Shown here: positions 6,979-14,592 of the stretch, in pieces
Position numbering within the stretch: position 1 is the stretch's first letter
Layout: every line of letters starts with the position of its first letter
Assembly: GCA_002437405.1 (NCBI GenBank)
Contig: DJPO01000075.1
Location: 13,973-32,141, forward strand
Reading direction: 5' to 3'
DNA length: 18,169 nt
From: Opitutia bacterium UBA6410
GTDB lineage: Bacteria > Verrucomicrobiota > Verrucomicrobiia > Opitutales > Intestinicryptomonadaceae
Notes under the pieces: generated by a model
Database searches by the model: none
What the model was told of the DNA's origin: nothing
Seen by the model: the letters and a program-made list of their open reading frames with translations, nothing else
Translations under genes and position numbers: made by a program

Positions 6979-7953
6979 ATGAATCCATTCGTTAAAAAAG
7001 TATTTACGGGTGTCGTTGCGTTTTGCCTATGCGCGGCGGCAAATGCGGAAACCGTCCTCAGAATCGGACACTTCCCGAATATTTCGCACGCGCAAGCGTT
7101 GGTCGCGCACAGAATGTCGATGCTCGGCAAAGGCTGGTTTGAAGAACGGCTCGGCAAGGACGTGAAAATCCAGTGGCAGCTTTTCAACGCGGGGCCCAGC
7201 GCAATGGAATCGCTCTTCGCGGGAGCTGTCGACATCACCTATGTCGGCCCGAACCCCGCAATCAACGCATACGCAAAAACGCGCGGGCGCGACATCAGAA
7301 TCCTCGCGGGATCGGCGGACGGCGGGGCTTCGCTCATCGTAAAGCCCGAAGACGCAATCAAAACGGCGGCGGACTTTAAGGGCAAAAAAATCGGGACACC
7401 GCAACTCGGCAATACGCAGGACGTTGCATGCCGCGCTTGGCTTATCGACAACGGTCTAAAAATTACAATGACCTCGGGCGACGCGCTGATTATCCCGACC
7501 TCGAACCCCGAACAGCTGATGCTCTTCAAGCGCGGCGAGCTCGACGCCGTGTGGACAGTCGAACCGTGGGCGACGCGCCTGCAGCTCGACGGCGGCGGAA
7601 AAATCTTCCTCGAGCAAAAGGATGCGGTTACGACGATTTTGGTGACGAACAACAAAACGCTCAAAAAACACGCCGAACTCGTAAAAAAATTCGTCGCAGC
7701 CCACAAGGAACTGACCGACTGGATCAACAAAAACCCCGAGGAGGCGCAGAAACTCGCGCTCGAAGCGCTCGACGCGCTCATGGGCGGGACGAGCATTTCC
7801 AAGGAGCTCGTAAAAGCCTCGTGGCCGCGCCTGACCTTCACGGCGCAGGTGAACCACGCAGAGCTTGAAAAATTCGTCGACGACGCCCACAAATGCGGAT
7901 TTTTGAGGCGCAAACTCGACATCAAAAACATATTTGCGGACACCGAAAAATGA
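6979..7953 (+). CDS. Periplasmic substrate-binding protein of a NitT/TauT-type ABC importer
   Basis: A 324-residue protein with a Sec signal peptide (residues 1-23, cleavage after ANA; no good lipobox). The mature part has the type-II periplasmic-binding fold of the SsuA/TauA/NrtA/NMT1 group. Its first strand is LRIGHFPN. GPSAMESLFAGAVDITYVG (71-89) is the typical segment where these proteins sense a small anion or amine ligand. NPEQLMLFKRGELDAVWTVEP (about 174-194) is the matching second-lobe hinge. Relatives bind taurine, alkanesulfonates, nitrate, bicarbonate or pyrimidine precursors; the sequence does not tell which. No sulfonate monooxygenase, nitrate reductase or thiamine gene is nearby to decide. 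It is first in a three-gene operon: its TGA overlaps the ATPase start by four bases. The ATG has no Shine-Dalgarno. Confidence 0.9.
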   Translation: MNPFVKKVFTGVVAFCLCAAANAETVLRIGHFPNISHAQALVAHRMSMLGKGWFEERLGKDVKIQWQLFNAGPSAMESLFAGAVDITYVGPNPAINAYAKTRGRDIRILAGSADGGASLIVKPEDAIKTAADFKGKKIGTPQLGNTQDVACRAWLIDNGLKITMTSGDALIIPTSNPEQLMLFKRGELDAVWTVEPWATRLQLDGGGKIFLEQKDAVTTILVTNNKTLKKHAELVKKFVAAHKELTDWINKNPEEAQKLALEALDALMGGTSISKELVKASWPRLTFTAQVNHAELEKFVDDAHKCGFLRRKLDIKNIFADTEK

Positions 7954-8753
7954 GTATCCACGCAGAATTGCAAAACGTCACCGCGAAACTCGTCGTGGAC
8001 GACGTAAGTAAAACTTTCGACTCCGGACGCGGCAAAGTCGAGGCTCTCAAAAACGTGAGCCTGAAAGTCGGCGAAGGCGAATTCGTGTGCCTCGTCGGCT
8101 CGAGCGGCTGCGGGAAATCGACATTGCTCAACCTCATCGCGGGGCTGGACAAGCCCGACAGCGGCTCGATAAAAGTCGACGACACGCCCGTTTCGGGTCC
8201 AGGCCGCGACCGAATGGTTATGTTTCAGGAACACGCGCTCTTTCCGTGGCTCGACGTTTTCGACAACGTGATGTTCGGGCTGAAGCTAAAGCCCAACCTG
8301 ACCAACCCCGAACGCAAGGAAGTCGCGAAATTCTACCTGCATTTGGTTGGGCTTGAAAAATTCGCGCACTCGTCAATCCACGAGCTCTCGGGCGGTATGC
8401 GCCAGAGGGTCGCGCTCGCGCGCTCGCTCGCGCCGAACCCGCGTATCCTGCTGATGGACGAAACCTTCAGCGCGCTCGACGCGCTCACGCGCGAGCAGCT
8501 CTACGGCGAACTCCAGCAAATCTGGCAGAAGCGCAAGAAGACCATTATCTTCGTCACCCACAATATCCGTGAGGCCGTGTGCCTCGGCGACAGAGTCGTA
8601 CTCTTTTCGCCCCACCCTGGCAGAATCGTCCAAACTTTCGACATCGACCTGCCGCGCCTGCGCGATATCAACGACCCCGCCCTCAGCGCGAAAACCCTCG
8701 AAATCACCGCCGCATTAAAACAACACAAAGGCGAAGGAGAGGTTGCCGAATAA
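7950..8753 (+). CDS. ATP-binding subunit of the NitT/TauT-type ABC importer
   Basis: A 267-residue ABC ATPase that energises the importer from the cytoplasmic face. Walker A GSSGCGKST is at 50-58 and the Q-loop glutamine is Gln93 in MFQEHALFPW. The signature LSGGMRQR is at 146-153, Walker B ILLMDE at 166-171 with catalytic Glu171, and the switch histidine is His204 in FVTHN. The family's usual DEPFGALD reads DETFSALD, a mild change that should not affect hydrolysis. The length and the C-terminal PHPGRI segment match SsuB/TauB/NrtD-type subunits. The ATG at 7950 overlaps the binding-protein stop (ATGA). The permease ATG shares one base with this gene's TAA. All three subunits are therefore translationally coupled. 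Confidence 0.95.
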   Translation: MSIHAELQNVTAKLVVDDVSKTFDSGRGKVEALKNVSLKVGEGEFVCLVGSSGCGKSTLLNLIAGLDKPDSGSIKVDDTPVSGPGRDRMVMFQEHALFPWLDVFDNVMFGLKLKPNLTNPERKEVAKFYLHLVGLEKFAHSSIHELSGGMRQRVALARSLAPNPRILLMDETFSALDALTREQLYGELQQIWQKRKKTIIFVTHNIREAVCLGDRVVLFSPHPGRIVQTFDIDLPRLRDINDPALSAKTLEITAALKQHKGEGEVAE

Positions 8754-9523
8754 TGAAAAACTACAAGAGAATTTTGATGTCCGTCCTCGCCTTTGCGGGA
8801 CTATTAGTCGTCTGGGAACTCGCCGTGCGGCACTTCGAGTGCGAATATATGCTCCCGCCGCCGTCGGAAGTCGCCGCATATTTGTGGGACGCAATTTGCG
8901 ATTTGTCGCTGCCCAAGGCAATCTGGATTACGGGCAAACGCCTTTTCACTGGCTATGCAATCGGGCTGTTAATCGGCATTCCCACGGGTATGCTGTGCTC
9001 GCGCTTCAACATATTTAAGGACACAATCGGCGTGCTCGCCCTCGGGCTGCAAGCCCTGCCGAGCGTCTGCTGGGTGCCGCTTGCCATCATTTGGTTCGGA
9101 CAGGATGAATCGGCAATGCTCTTTGTCGTCGTAATGGGCACGATTTGGTCGCTGATTCTCGCCACGCAATACGGAGTTGCGAACATTCCGCCGATATACC
9201 TGCGCGCCGCCAGCACAATGGGCTCGAAAGGTTTCCATCTCTGGCTGCACGTCATAGCCCCCGCGGCATTGCCGAGCATCATCGGCGGTATGAAACAGGG
9301 CTGGGCGTTTGCGTGGAGGTCGCTGATGGCGGCGGAAATCTACGTCACGATTCTCACGGGCTTCGGGCTTGGGCAGCTCCTGCACTACGGGCGCGAGCTT
9401 ATGAGAATGGATCAGGTAATCGGCGTAATGTGCGTTGTTATCGCAATCGGGCTGTTAATCGACAAGGCGGTATTTTCGCCCATCGAGCGCAACCTGCGCA
9501 AACGCTGGGGCGTCTCGAATTAG
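8753..9523 (+). CDS. Permease subunit of the NitT/TauT-type ABC importer
   Basis: A 256-residue inner-membrane protein with about six hydrophobic segments, in the SsuC/TauC/NrtB branch of the BPD_transp_1 family. After the first transmembrane segment, LPPPSEV at 34-40 is the typical periplasmic loop. The EAA coupling motif, which contacts the ATPase, is at about 151-173 with the conserved Gly157 and the downstream AP-x-A-L-P-x-I-x-G-G pattern. The ATG at 8753 is used because it starts the first transmembrane segment, overlaps the ATPase stop by one base (TAATG), and has GGAGAGG (8737-8743) as a ribosome-binding site. The frame is also open upstream, but that part is out-of-frame overlap with the ATPase gene. 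Last gene of the operon; a strong terminator lies 38 bases after its stop. Confidence 0.94.
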   Translation: MKNYKRILMSVLAFAGLLVVWELAVRHFECEYMLPPPSEVAAYLWDAICDLSLPKAIWITGKRLFTGYAIGLLIGIPTGMLCSRFNIFKDTIGVLALGLQALPSVCWVPLAIIWFGQDESAMLFVVVMGTIWSLILATQYGVANIPPIYLRAASTMGSKGFHLWLHVIAPAALPSIIGGMKQGWAFAWRSLMAAEIYVTILTGFGLGQLLHYGRELMRMDQVIGVMCVVIAIGLLIDKAVFSPIERNLRKRWGVSN

Positions 9524-9561
9524 TCCCCCTTCCACAAAGAAGAATCCGCCAACAAAAAAAA

Positions 9562-9593
9562 GGAGACCGCGAAAAAAACGGTCTCCTTTTTTT
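9562..9593. terminator. Bidirectional intrinsic terminator between the importer operon and tatA
   Basis: GGAGACCG (9562-9569) pairs perfectly with CGGTCTCC (9579-9586) around a 9-nt A-rich loop and is followed by seven T. The left arm is preceded by a run of A (9554-9561), so the same hairpin has a U-tract on the minus strand too and can end tatA transcription. Position between convergent stops supports this. Confidence 0.93.
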
Positions 9594-9628
9594 ATTCCCG
9601 AACGGGGAAAGAAACTAAAAGAAAAAAG

Positions 9629-9892
9629 TTATTTGACTTCGGTCTTGTCTTCGGAAGTCGCCTTGACTTCGGACTGGGGCTTTGCCTCGACCTTTTTGAC
9701 TTCCTCTTCCTTCATAGCCTCGCGGATATTGTCTTCGACTTCACTCGTAGCCTTTTTGAATTCGCGAATCGACTTGCCCAAGCCCTTTGCAAGTTCGGGA
9801 AGACGTTTTGCTCCGAAGAGAAGCAGAAGGACGATGAGGATAACCATCCATTCGCTACCGCCGGGCATACCAAAAGCTAAAATATTTTCCAT
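9629..9892 (-). CDS. tatA: TatA/TatE, twin-arginine translocase pore subunit
   Basis: An 87-residue protein with the complete TatA plan. A short periplasmic N-terminus is followed by one transmembrane helix at about 14-28 ending in the strictly conserved Phe-Gly (FGAKRLPEL). Then comes the amphipathic helix KGLGKSIREFKKA (36-48) and an acidic/lysine-rich disordered tail. TatA oligomers form the passage for folded proteins together with TatC. No tatC or tatB is next to it, so the rest of the system must be elsewhere in the genome. AAAGGA ten bases before the ATG is a clear ribosome-binding site, and a promoter is visible upstream. It is transcribed alone and shares the bidirectional terminator at 9562-9593. 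Confidence 0.96.
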   Translation of the reverse strand: MENILAFGMPGGSEWMVILIVLLLLFGAKRLPELAKGLGKSIREFKKATSEVEDNIREAMKEEEVKKVEAKPQSEVKATSEDKTEVK

Positions 9893-9921
9893 ATATGTAA
9901 TCCTTTTTAATTTTTCAGTTG

Positions 9922-9950
9922 AAAGTAAAGTCCGCCGCCAAGCAAGTCAA
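9922..9950 (-). promoter_or_regulatory. Promoter of tatA
   Basis: Read on the minus strand, TTGACT (9950-9945), a 17-bp spacer and TACTTT (9927-9922) precede tatA. The expected start site near 9914 gives an untranslated leader of about 20 bases containing the AAAGGA ribosome-binding site. Confidence 0.55.
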
Positions 9951-9975
9951 GCGGATTATCGGCAAATTTCGGATA

Positions 9976-11652
9976 TTACAAAGCGAGCATTTTGCGGGCG
10001 GTCTCGGCGAGCGCGTCGGCGCGGGCGAGATTTTCCGCAAATGCGGCGGACGCGTCTTCGTATTCGTCGGAATCGTCCTCCAAAGCCGCCTCCAAAATCC
10101 GCCCCAATTCGACGAGCGTCTGGGCGTAAAGCGGGTTCGTGCGCGGGAAAATAATTTTGATTTCCGCCAGCCTGCGCTCCAAATTGAAGCGCACAATTTT
10201 GTTGTCGCGGAACTGCCAAACCTGCGACGGATTCAGCCCGACAGGTTCGCCGGAAACGTCCTCGGCTTGGATATACGCAAGCCGCATTATGTCTTCGCGC
10301 GAAGTTTTCGTGCTGCGCACGCCGCCCGCGCGGGAATATATTTCGCCGCAAACGGTGCAATTCCAGCGAATTGAAAAATTCTTCGGCGACGTTTTTTCGA
10401 TTTCCGCAAATGCGGCGTCGGGCGCAAGTTGCGATATTTTCGCCAAAGTCGGAATGAATTTGCCCGTCCGCGCCGTCAGCCTTTCGATACTCCGCAACGC
10501 CCAAAAACAGTCCGCACTGTCGGATACCGACGCGATTTTTTCGATTCCCAAAATGTCGGGCAGCGGGCGCGGGGGCGTCTGGATTGCCGTTTCCACGATT
10601 TCCGAAAGCCGCCCCGACTTCACCCTGCACTGGAGCGCGACGGAAAACGCCTCGTCGAGCCACACGGGGCATTGGCGCACGATTTTGCCGTATTTTACAA
10701 ACATCAGTTTTCTGAATAGCGCGCCCGATACGAGCTTGCAAAAATACGGAAATTCGAGCGACTCGTCCCACAAAACCGTGATGGTAATCGAGCCGTTTTT
10801 ATCGACGGCATAGGGGGAAATCTCGGCGGCCTTTTTCGGGTCGCCCACGAGCTGCACTACGATTTTATCCGAAAACTTCAGCTTTTCCAAGCCGCCCGAC
10901 TCGTAGTCTGCGAACTGCGCCACTGCGGCGTCCAGTACTTTTTGTGCCTTGCCAATTAAAAGCTCCGACTCGCCGACGAGGTGGAACGCCCCGTTCGACC
11001 ACTGGATTATCTGCGCCTCGGGTTGCGGGATTTCGGGAAGCTCCGACTTGTTCGGCACATAGTGCCCGTTGATAAAGTCGGAAGTGTCCACGACATACTT
11101 CGGCGCGGGATTTTTATTTTTGGGAATGTTTTTTTCTGGAAGCACGGGCGGCAGAATTTCGGAAGGCGGCTCGGCGGCTTCCTCCGATTTTTGAGCTTGC
11201 GCGACAGGTTGCGGAGCTTCGGCGGGCGGCGTTTTGTCAGCGCGCGATTGGCAAATTTCTGCGGCGGGCTTTTTTTCGGGAACTGCGGCAACGGGTTTTT
11301 GCGTTTTTTCGGAAGCGGCAACGGCGGGCTGCACCGAAGCTTCCTCCGCAACTTCTGCTGGTTGAAGCTGTGCAACTTCGGCAGGCTGGGTTTGCTCGAA
11401 TTCGGCGGGCTGGACAGGCGCGACTTCGGGGAGCGCGGAGGAATCGTCAGTTGCGAAATCGCGGTATTTTTGCGCGAGCTTCGACAAATCCGCCCCGCCG
11501 CCGCCAACGACTAAACCGCTATCCTCCCTGCCCTGCGCCGCGGCGTCGGCGATTTTCTTGGCGAGTTTTATCTTTTCGGCAAGGCTCATTTCGGCAACCG
11601 CCGCGCCCGCGCAAATCGTAAAAATTGCAAATATGGCAAAAAATTTTCTCAT
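9976..11652 (-). CDS. Secreted peptidase-MA-like protein without an HExxH zinc motif
   Basis: A 558-residue protein with a Sec signal peptide (1-20, cleavage after AVA). Residues about 75-185 are a Pro/Ala/Glu/Gln-rich linker with repeated QPAE(V/F) units, which suggests a spacer through the periplasm. Residues about 215-425 follow the order of bacterial peptidase-MA-like (gluzincin) domains: a FHLVGES strand, a helix, IVVQLVGD, then the two-helix active-site region and PVWLDEAFSVAL at 329-340, which matches the family's P-x-W-L-x-E-G helix. The expected HExxH helix reads LVSGALFRK at 307-315, with no His or Glu, so zinc proteolysis is very unlikely. A CTVC pair at 432-435 lies in the C-terminal part. 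Its start overlaps the previous stop by four bases (ATGA), so it is the last gene of a coupled set. The family match is by pattern, not by search. Confidence 0.65.
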   Translation of the reverse strand: MRKFFAIFAIFTICAGAAVAEMSLAEKIKLAKKIADAAAQGREDSGLVVGGGGADLSKLAQKYRDFATDDSSALPEVAPVQPAEFEQTQPAEVAQLQPAEVAEEASVQPAVAASEKTQKPVAAVPEKKPAAEICQSRADKTPPAEAPQPVAQAQKSEEAAEPPSEILPPVLPEKNIPKNKNPAPKYVVDTSDFINGHYVPNKSELPEIPQPEAQIIQWSNGAFHLVGESELLIGKAQKVLDAAVAQFADYESGGLEKLKFSDKIVVQLVGDPKKAAEISPYAVDKNGSITITVLWDESLEFPYFCKLVSGALFRKLMFVKYGKIVRQCPVWLDEAFSVALQCRVKSGRLSEIVETAIQTPPRPLPDILGIEKIASVSDSADCFWALRSIERLTARTGKFIPTLAKISQLAPDAAFAEIEKTSPKNFSIRWNCTVCGEIYSRAGGVRSTKTSREDIMRLAYIQAEDVSGEPVGLNPSQVWQFRDNKIVRFNLERRLAEIKIIFPRTNPLYAQTLVELGRILEAALEDDSDEYEDASAAFAENLARADALAETARKMLAL

Positions 11653-12221
11653 TTTTTCAAAACAACAGTATCGCCGTTTAGCGAAATGTTTTTAATTTTA
11701 CCGAACCCGCTTTCGGGCAAACCGTACGCCGAGCGCAGATTCCGCGCGATTCTTTCGGCTGCGAATGCGGGGATTTTCGCCTGTCCAATATGCGCGCGCG
11801 CAATGCACATTTCCCCGCCGTCGAATTGCGCCTCGAGCGTCAAAAATGTCCTAAACGACACGAAAACCGCGTTTGCGAATATCGGGAACTGCGCCCGCAG
11901 CCCGCGCGACTCCACGGAAAAACGCGGGGGAGTCGGCAGCGCGAAGGAATTTTTGTTTTCGGACTTCGCGCGAGCCTCGGCGATTATCAATCCGTACACG
12001 GCGTCGGAAAGCTCCTCCGCCGAAAGCGAAATTTCCGCCGAAGAACCCGCGAGAAAATCGGCGAGAGCATCGGTGGGAGAGGGCTGGCGAACAGCCGCTT
12101 CGCCGCCGTCCTGCGGGCAGACCGCCAAATACGCAAAGGCGCAAACAGCCCCCGCCGCCGCGAAAAGCGAAAACGAGAGCGCGACTCTAAGAAAAGCCCA
12201 AATATAAGCGGAAAGGCGCAT
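11649..12221 (-). CDS. Membrane-anchored protein of unknown family
   Basis: A 190-residue protein that I do not recognise. Residues about 8-34 form one hydrophobic anchor with the bulk of the protein predicted outside the cytoplasmic membrane. After a short Pro/Gln/Ala-rich linker, ISLSAEELSDAVYGLI begins an alpha/beta part. It continues with a strand-rich stretch (RFSVESRGLRAQFPIF, VFVSFRTFLTLEAQF) and ends with KIKNISLNGDTVVLKK. A helix followed by paired amphipathic strands behind a single anchor resembles the broad layout of YpmS/LmeA-like periplasmic lipid-binding domains, but this is a weak impression. The ATG at 12221 lies seven bases after the preceding stop. A TTG at 12245 is an alternative that would overlap that gene by 17 bases. 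The 3' end overlaps the next gene by four bases. Confidence 0.7.
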   Translation of the reverse strand: MRLSAYIWAFLRVALSFSLFAAAGAVCAFAYLAVCPQDGGEAAVRQPSPTDALADFLAGSSAEISLSAEELSDAVYGLIIAEARAKSENKNSFALPTPPRFSVESRGLRAQFPIFANAVFVSFRTFLTLEAQFDGGEMCIARAHIGQAKIPAFAAERIARNLRSAYGLPESGFGKIKNISLNGDTVVLKK

Positions 12222-12228
12222 ATTTTTA

Positions 12229-14136
12229 TCAATATTTTTCGGCAACGCGCCCGATTCCCTTTCGACACGCCTGCGAGGCGGGGAAGATTTTGCGGGCTGC
12301 GAGGTAGTAGTTCAGTGCGGCGGCATATGCGCCGGCGTCTTCCGCAGCCTTCGCCCGATTCAGATTTTTAACGTAGTCGGAAACCTCGGGCGCGAGCCGC
12401 GCGACGGTGCGGGCGAGCACTGGGTCGTCGGGGGCGATTTTCACGGCGTTTTCGAGAATGTCCCACGCGAAATACGGGCTTTTTTGACGCTCGAATTCCG
12501 CCGCCTGCGCAATTAGCGAATCGACCTGCGAGATTTTCACGACGATGGCGCGCAGTTTTTCGGCGCGCGCGGAGTCGTTTTTAAACGCGACGGCATATTC
12601 GGGGGCTTCGTCGACGATGTCGCGTAAATTGCCCCGCTGGTAGTTTTCGTCGAATTTTTGGGAGTAAACCGCCGCGCCTTTCGCCAGCTCCAAAAGCTTT
12701 TCGTTGAAGTCGGCGATTGCGGGATTGAGCGGCCAGATTGCCGCCGCCTTTTCGACGTTTTTGACGACTGCGTCGGAGTCGCCCACAGCCGCGCTCTGCT
12801 TTGCGGAAAGAAGATACATATCGCTCGCGCGCTGGGCGGTTTTGATTTTCGCGAGAATTTCGCGCTTGGGGAAATCGTCGGCGATTTCCGAAATTTCGGC
12901 GATAACTTGCTCCGCGCCCGCCCAGTCCTTGGCGTCGGCAAGCTCCCCGAGGGTTATTACCGACTTGTAGATTTTATGCAAAACCCTGCGCTTTTCGTAG
13001 GGGTAGACCGCAAGCAAAGTATCGTTTTCGCCAAGCGGGAAAGCCTCCATCAGGCGTTCGAACGCGCCGAATCTGTCGCCGCGCCCGAAGAGGGTATCGA
13101 CGGACGCGACCGAATCGGCGATGTCCTTTCTCGCGCTGACGGCGATGCTTTCGAGAGCGTCGCTTGTGGGGGTGAAATTCGAGATTTGAAAGAGACTGTT
13201 TATCTGCTTCCGCCCGACTTTAAGAGTCTGGGCGTTGGCGCGGTAGATGTGGCGGTAGAACATTGCGGCAATCTGCGCCTGCTGGAATTTGCGCTCCATA
13301 ATGAACGCAAAAATCTGCGACTGGAACTGCAGAACCGCCCGACTCGCCAAGCCCTCCTTTTGCAGCTTCGCCGTGGCGAGCTCGGCAATCTGCTTTTGCA
13401 AATCCTTTATCTTGTAGCCAAGCTCGGCAGTCCCGACCGTCGGGGCTTTTCGCGAGCCTTTTGCGGAGTTTTCCCGCGCGACCTTGTCGGCTGCGTATTC
13501 GAGAAATTCCGCCCTGTCGGAGGCAATCGATTCGGCGCGTTTTACGTCGCGCTCCTTTTCATCCTCGATGTTTTTGAAAGTGCCGTATTCGTCGCGCATT
13601 CTCCACGAGAGATAGACGAGGTTGGCGATGACGAGCGACGAGTCGCCGTCGACTGGGTACTCGGCGGCGTCGAAGAGCCTGCTCCACGCGCGGCGCACGG
13701 ACTCCTCCGAAAGCGAGTCGTTGTCGGCGGAAAGCAGAGCCGTGATTTCGGCGAGAATCGCGCAGTATTTTTTGTAGTCGCCCTCCTTGTCGGGCATGCT
13801 CAGATAACGCTCGAAGCGCGCGCGCACGAGCCGCGAGTTGCCGACCGAAAAAGTTTTTCCCTTCCACTTCAGGTTGCCGTTTGCGTCGATGGAGTCGGAA
13901 TTTACGTCGAAGATTTTATCGACGAACCGCTCCGCCGTCGCGCTTTCGAAGACTCCGCCAGACGCGGTTTGCGGCTGCGCGGCTGCGACCTGCTGGGGCG
14001 CGAAAGACGCGGCATTCGCGGCGGCGGGCTTGGGCGTCGGAATTGGATTTGGGGCTTGAAAGCCCGTCATCATCTGCGCCGCCGCCGTTGTTGTCGCCAT
14101 TAGTGCGGAAACGAAAATTTTGCCGAAAGTGTGCAT
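12229..14136 (-). CDS. Secreted TPR-like helical repeat protein of unknown function
   Basis: A 635-residue protein with a Sec signal peptide (1-20/21) and a Pro/Ala/Gln-rich linker (about 27-60). The rest is almost entirely helical. A heptad-patterned stretch at about 238-262 (KIKDLQKQIAELATAKLQKE) looks like a short coiled coil. TPR-like helix pairs are visible at about 440-475 (SAKQSAAVGDSDAVV with the following A-A-I-W-P-x-N-P), 540-575 (FAWDILENAVKIAPDDP) and 592-625 (AGAYAAALNYYLAARKIFP), each ending in the typical P-x-x-P or P turn. It probably acts as a periplasmic scaffold for protein-protein contacts. The ATG shares one base with the previous stop (TAATG) and has GGAG eight bases upstream, so it is translated from the same message. 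No known family is assigned. Confidence 0.75.
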   Translation of the reverse strand: MHTFGKIFVSALMATTTAAAQMMTGFQAPNPIPTPKPAAANAASFAPQQVAAAQPQTASGGVFESATAERFVDKIFDVNSDSIDANGNLKWKGKTFSVGNSRLVRARFERYLSMPDKEGDYKKYCAILAEITALLSADNDSLSEESVRRAWSRLFDAAEYPVDGDSSLVIANLVYLSWRMRDEYGTFKNIEDEKERDVKRAESIASDRAEFLEYAADKVARENSAKGSRKAPTVGTAELGYKIKDLQKQIAELATAKLQKEGLASRAVLQFQSQIFAFIMERKFQQAQIAAMFYRHIYRANAQTLKVGRKQINSLFQISNFTPTSDALESIAVSARKDIADSVASVDTLFGRGDRFGAFERLMEAFPLGENDTLLAVYPYEKRRVLHKIYKSVITLGELADAKDWAGAEQVIAEISEIADDFPKREILAKIKTAQRASDMYLLSAKQSAAVGDSDAVVKNVEKAAAIWPLNPAIADFNEKLLELAKGAAVYSQKFDENYQRGNLRDIVDEAPEYAVAFKNDSARAEKLRAIVVKISQVDSLIAQAAEFERQKSPYFAWDILENAVKIAPDDPVLARTVARLAPEVSDYVKNLNRAKAAEDAGAYAAALNYYLAARKIFPASQACRKGIGRVAEKY

Positions 14137-14513
14137 TAGAATTTCTCCATTGATTCTACGGTAATCCCGCCGTTTTCGCCGACTCTCACGACCATTTCAT
14201 AACGCTGGTTTGCGGAAACCGCCGAACCCGCCGCCTTTTCGGGAATGAAGACCGCCAGCGAATCGGCGTCCGCGCCCGTCAACACCGCAACTACCCTGCC
14301 GTCGGGACGCTTGGCAAGCTGCACGTCGATTTTTGCGTCGAGCACATACCTGTTGCCCGCCAGTCCGCTCGGCGAGCGCATATACGCCGAGTACGGGAAC
14401 GCGTCCAATCCCGACATATTTTTCTTTTTAAAGTAAATCAGCCCGACCGCCAAGAGCACGGAAATGGCGGGGATTAGCAGGGCGACGATAATTGGGGTGG
14501 TTTTGGACTTCAT
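14136..14513 (-). CDS. Small membrane-anchored protein with OB-fold-like beta pattern
   Basis: A 125-residue protein with one transmembrane helix (about 7-28) right after a basic start (KSK) and a KKK stop-transfer, so the remaining about 95 residues probably face the periplasm if the orientation follows a signal anchor. That part alternates short beta strands: RYVLDAKIDVQLA, GRVVAVLTG, SLAVFIPE, RYEMVVRVGENGGITVESM. Such a run of five strands with a Gly-rich turn before the last is typical of small OB folds, but I cannot name a family. First of four tightly linked genes. The gap to the upstream ABC transporter gene is 79 bases and holds a long imperfect hairpin. No Shine-Dalgarno before the ATG at 14513. 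Confidence 0.7.
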   Translation of the reverse strand: MKSKTTPIIVALLIPAISVLLAVGLIYFKKKNMSGLDAFPYSAYMRSPSGLAGNRYVLDAKIDVQLAKRPDGRVVAVLTGADADSLAVFIPEKAAGSAVSANQRYEMVVRVGENGGITVESMEKF

Positions 14514-14530
14514 ATTTTGTTCGGAAATTA

Positions 14531-14583
14531 GCCCGACGGTTTATTTTCCGAAAGAAATTTTCGCCGAAAAAAACCGCACGGGC
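14531..14583. other. Long imperfect inverted repeat between the ABC transporter and the envelope gene cluster
   Basis: GCCCG-A-CGGTTT-A-TTTTC (14531-14548) is complementary to GAAAA-AAACCG-CA-CGGGC (14566-14583), giving about 16 base pairs with two bulges and a 17-nt loop. It lies in the only sizeable gap of the minus-strand cluster. No good T-run follows on the minus strand, so it may be an mRNA stability or processing element, or a weak terminator. Confidence 0.5.
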
Positions 14584-14592
14584 AAGCTTTTT

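Noticed and set aside
9976..11652. Calling the gene an active metalloprotease
   Set aside because: There is no HExxH or other complete zinc-binding motif in the protein.
12222..12245. TTG start at 12245 for the 190-residue membrane protein
   Set aside because: Possible, but the ATG at 12221 begins directly before the anchor and avoids a 17-base overlap.
12658..14103. Long open plus-strand frame opposite the TPR-like gene
   Set aside because: The minus-strand gene has a signal peptide, helical repeats and coupled neighbours; the plus frame is a low-complexity Arg/Gly/Val product typical of the antisense of GC-rich coding DNA.
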